DNA from: an uncultured Garciella sp.
GTDB lineage: Bacteria > Bacillota > Clostridia > Eubacteriales > Garciellaceae
Reading direction: 5' to 3'
Assembly: GCA_900555725.1 (NCBI GenBank)
Contig: USMD01000044.1
Location: 1-15,008 of the forward strand
Length of the DNA: 15,008 nucleotides
Part shown: positions 13,508-15,008 of the stretch, in pieces
Layout of the letters: each line of letters starts with the position of its first letter
How positions within the stretch are numbered: the first letter of the stretch is position 1
Notes under the pieces: model-generated
The model's database searches: none
What the model saw: the letters and a program-made list of their open reading frames with translations, nothing else
Told to the model about the DNA's origin: nothing
Position numbers and translations under genes: made by a program

Positions 13508-14958
13508 ATGGATACCGTATTCCTTGATGGAAATAGTTTGACATTAGAACAATTTAATGACGTAGTGAGATTTAATAAAAAAGTGGAATTAGCTCCACAA
13601 GCAATAGAAAAAGTTAATGGTGCAAGGAAATTTGTCGACAAATATGTAAGAGAAAATAAAGTTGAGTATGGAATTACAACAGGATTCGGTAAATTTAGTG
13701 ATGTTGTCATTAATAGAGATGAAACGAAAATGTTACAGAGGAATCTTATTTTAAGTCATTCTTGTGGTATTGGGAATCCCTTAGATGAAGAAATAGTAAG
13801 AGGTATTATGCTTTTAAGAGCAAATTCTTTAGCAAAAGGCTTTTCTGGAATCAGGTTGTCAACTTTAAATGTGTTAATTGAAATGTTAAATAAGGGAGTG
13901 CACCCAATTATTCCTGAAAAAGGTTCTCTAGGTGCTAGTGGAGATTTAGCACCATTAGCTCACATGGTTTTGGTGATGATTGGAGAAGGGGAAGCGATTT
14001 ATCATCATATAAGAATGTCTGGTAAAGATGCGATGGAAAAGGCTAATATTTCTATTGTTGAATTAACATCTAAAGAAGGCTTAGCACTTATTAATGGTAC
14101 GCAAGTTATGACATCTATAGGGGCACTTACAGTCTACGATGCTATAAACTTAAGTAAAACTGCTGATATCACAGCTTCATTAACTGTAGAGGCCCTAAAT
14201 GGTATCATAGATCCCTATGATGAAAAGATTCATAAAGTTAGAAGACATAATGGTCAAATCAGTACAGGTAAAAACTTACTATCTATTTTAGAAGGAAGCA
14301 AAATGACTACTAGACAAGGAGAACAAAGAGTACAGGATGCTTATTCTTTAAGGTGTATACCACAAATACATGGTGCTTCAAAGGATTGCTTTCAATTTGT
14401 AAAAGAAAAGGTTGAAATAGAAATGAATGCCGCTACAGATAATCCCTTGATATTTATAGATGAAGGTGAGGTCATCTCTGGAGGAAATTTTCATGGTCAA
14501 CCGATGGCATTGCCCTTTGACTTCTTAGGAATTGGTCTAGCGGAGCTTGCTAATGTATCCGAAAGAAGAATAGAAAGATTAGTAAATCCTGCTCTAAATG
14601 ATGGATTACCTGCTTTTTTAGTGAAAAATGGTGGGGTGAATTCTGGATATATGATTGTTCAATATGCAGCTGCATCCTTAGTATCTGAAAATAAAGTATT
14701 AGCACATCCGGCAAGCGTTGACTCTATTCCTTCTTCAGCCAATCAGGAAGACCATGTTTCTATGGGAACCATTGCAGCCAAAAAAGCAAGAGAGATATTA
14801 GATAATGTTAGAAAAGTTTTAGCTATGGAAATATTAACGGCTTGTCAAGGGATTGATTTAAGAGGAAATAAAGGCTTAGGAATTGGTTCTGCTGAAGCAT
14901 ATAATATCGTTAGGGGAAAAGTATCTATGGTGGAAGAGGATAAGGTTATGTATCTAGA
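13508..14958 (+). CDS. hutH: Histidine ammonia-lyase, 3'-truncated by the adapter
   Basis: It catalyses the first step, non-oxidative deamination of L-histidine to urocanate and ammonia. The start ATG follows AAGGGGAGAG. Translation gives 483 residues before the genomic sequence stops; the family is about 505-510 long, so roughly 25 C-terminal residues are missing. A143-S144-G145 in GASGDLAPLAH forms the autocatalytic MIO prosthetic group. Y54 in VEYGITTGFG corresponds to the catalytic tyrosine of the P. putida enzyme. Other family segments are NGTQVM, the RVQDAYSLRCIPQ block, NAATDNPL, GGNFHG and the NQEDHVSMG segment. A small palindrome GTATAATGTTATAC (13441-13454) upstream contains a TATAAT with TTTAAA 16 bp before it, a possible secondary promoter. 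The frame stays open through the adapter, so translation beyond 14958 is artificial. Confidence 0.96.
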
Positions 14959-15008
14959 CTGTCTCTTATACACATCTCCGAGCCCACGAGACAGGCAGAA
15001 ATCTCGTA
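14959..15008 (+). other. Illumina Nextera i7-side adapter (not genomic)
   Basis: 14959-14977 is the reverse complement of the Tn5 mosaic end, and 14978-14992 is the complement of the read-2 adapter. 14993-15000 (aggcagaa) is in the i7 index position and matches, from memory, index N703. 15001-15008 is the first eight bases of the P7 complement. Together with the left adapter this shows both ends of the record are library ends. Confidence 0.98.

Noticed and set aside
42..14958. CRISPR array, tRNA or rRNA genes, prophage or insertion sequence
   Set aside because: No regularly spaced repeats, tRNA-like folds or integrase/transposase frames were found on reading the window.
1..15008. Tn5/IS50-like terminal repeats flanking the whole segment, suggesting a 15-kb composite transposon
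   Set aside because: The 19-base mosaic ends are joined to Illumina adapter and index sequence, so they come from library tagmentation. There is no transposase in the window.

Overview
The window is a 15-kb, AT-rich fragment of a chromosome from an anaerobic, endospore-forming, low-GC Firmicute, most likely a member of the Clostridia. The evidence is an alpha/beta-type small acid-soluble spore protein, the clostridial electron-bifurcating transhydrogenase NfnAB, a c-di-AMP (ydaO/yuaA) riboswitch, strong AGGAGG-like ribosome binding sites and AT-rich codon use. Both ends are artificial: bases 1-41 and 14959-15008 are Illumina Nextera (Tn5) adapter with index sequences. Genomic sequence therefore runs only from 42 to 14958, and the last gene is cut by the adapter.

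Left part (42-7352) is a series of unrelated housekeeping and metabolic units. A SleB-type cell wall hydrolase is read leftward from a sigma-A-like promoter through a c-di-AMP riboswitch and ends in a strong terminator. Rightward follow nfnA and nfnB (overlapping by 8 bp), which encode the NADH-dependent reduced ferredoxin:NADP+ oxidoreductase. Next is a D-2-hydroxyacid dehydrogenase, which converges on a leftward spore protein gene with a hairpin between them. Then come tcdA (tRNA t6A to ct6A cyclisation) and an iron/zinc-type alcohol dehydrogenase of the YqhD/butanol dehydrogenase type, each with its own terminator.

Right part (7353-14958) is a histidine utilisation (hut) cluster on one strand: ftcD, hutI, hutU, a YuiF/NhaC-like permease, then hutH. 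The permease would import histidine, HutH deaminates it to urocanate, HutU hydrates this to imidazolonepropionate, HutI opens the ring to N-formimino-L-glutamate, and FtcD passes the formimino group to tetrahydrofolate and releases glutamate. No hutG is present, so the tetrahydrofolate route is the one encoded. The cyclodeaminase that would complete it is not in the window. HutU is the long form of about 677 residues, as in animal UROC1, not the roughly 555-residue form of Bacillus and Pseudomonas.

The most notable unexplained structure is the 390-bp leader of the hut cluster. It has three copies of a 17-bp imperfect palindrome (consensus TGTTTGAANTTCAAACA); the third forms the core of a strong intrinsic terminator that follows no gene. 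This looks like an operator array, an attenuator, or both. I found no clearly new multi-gene system; the rest is recognisable metabolism.
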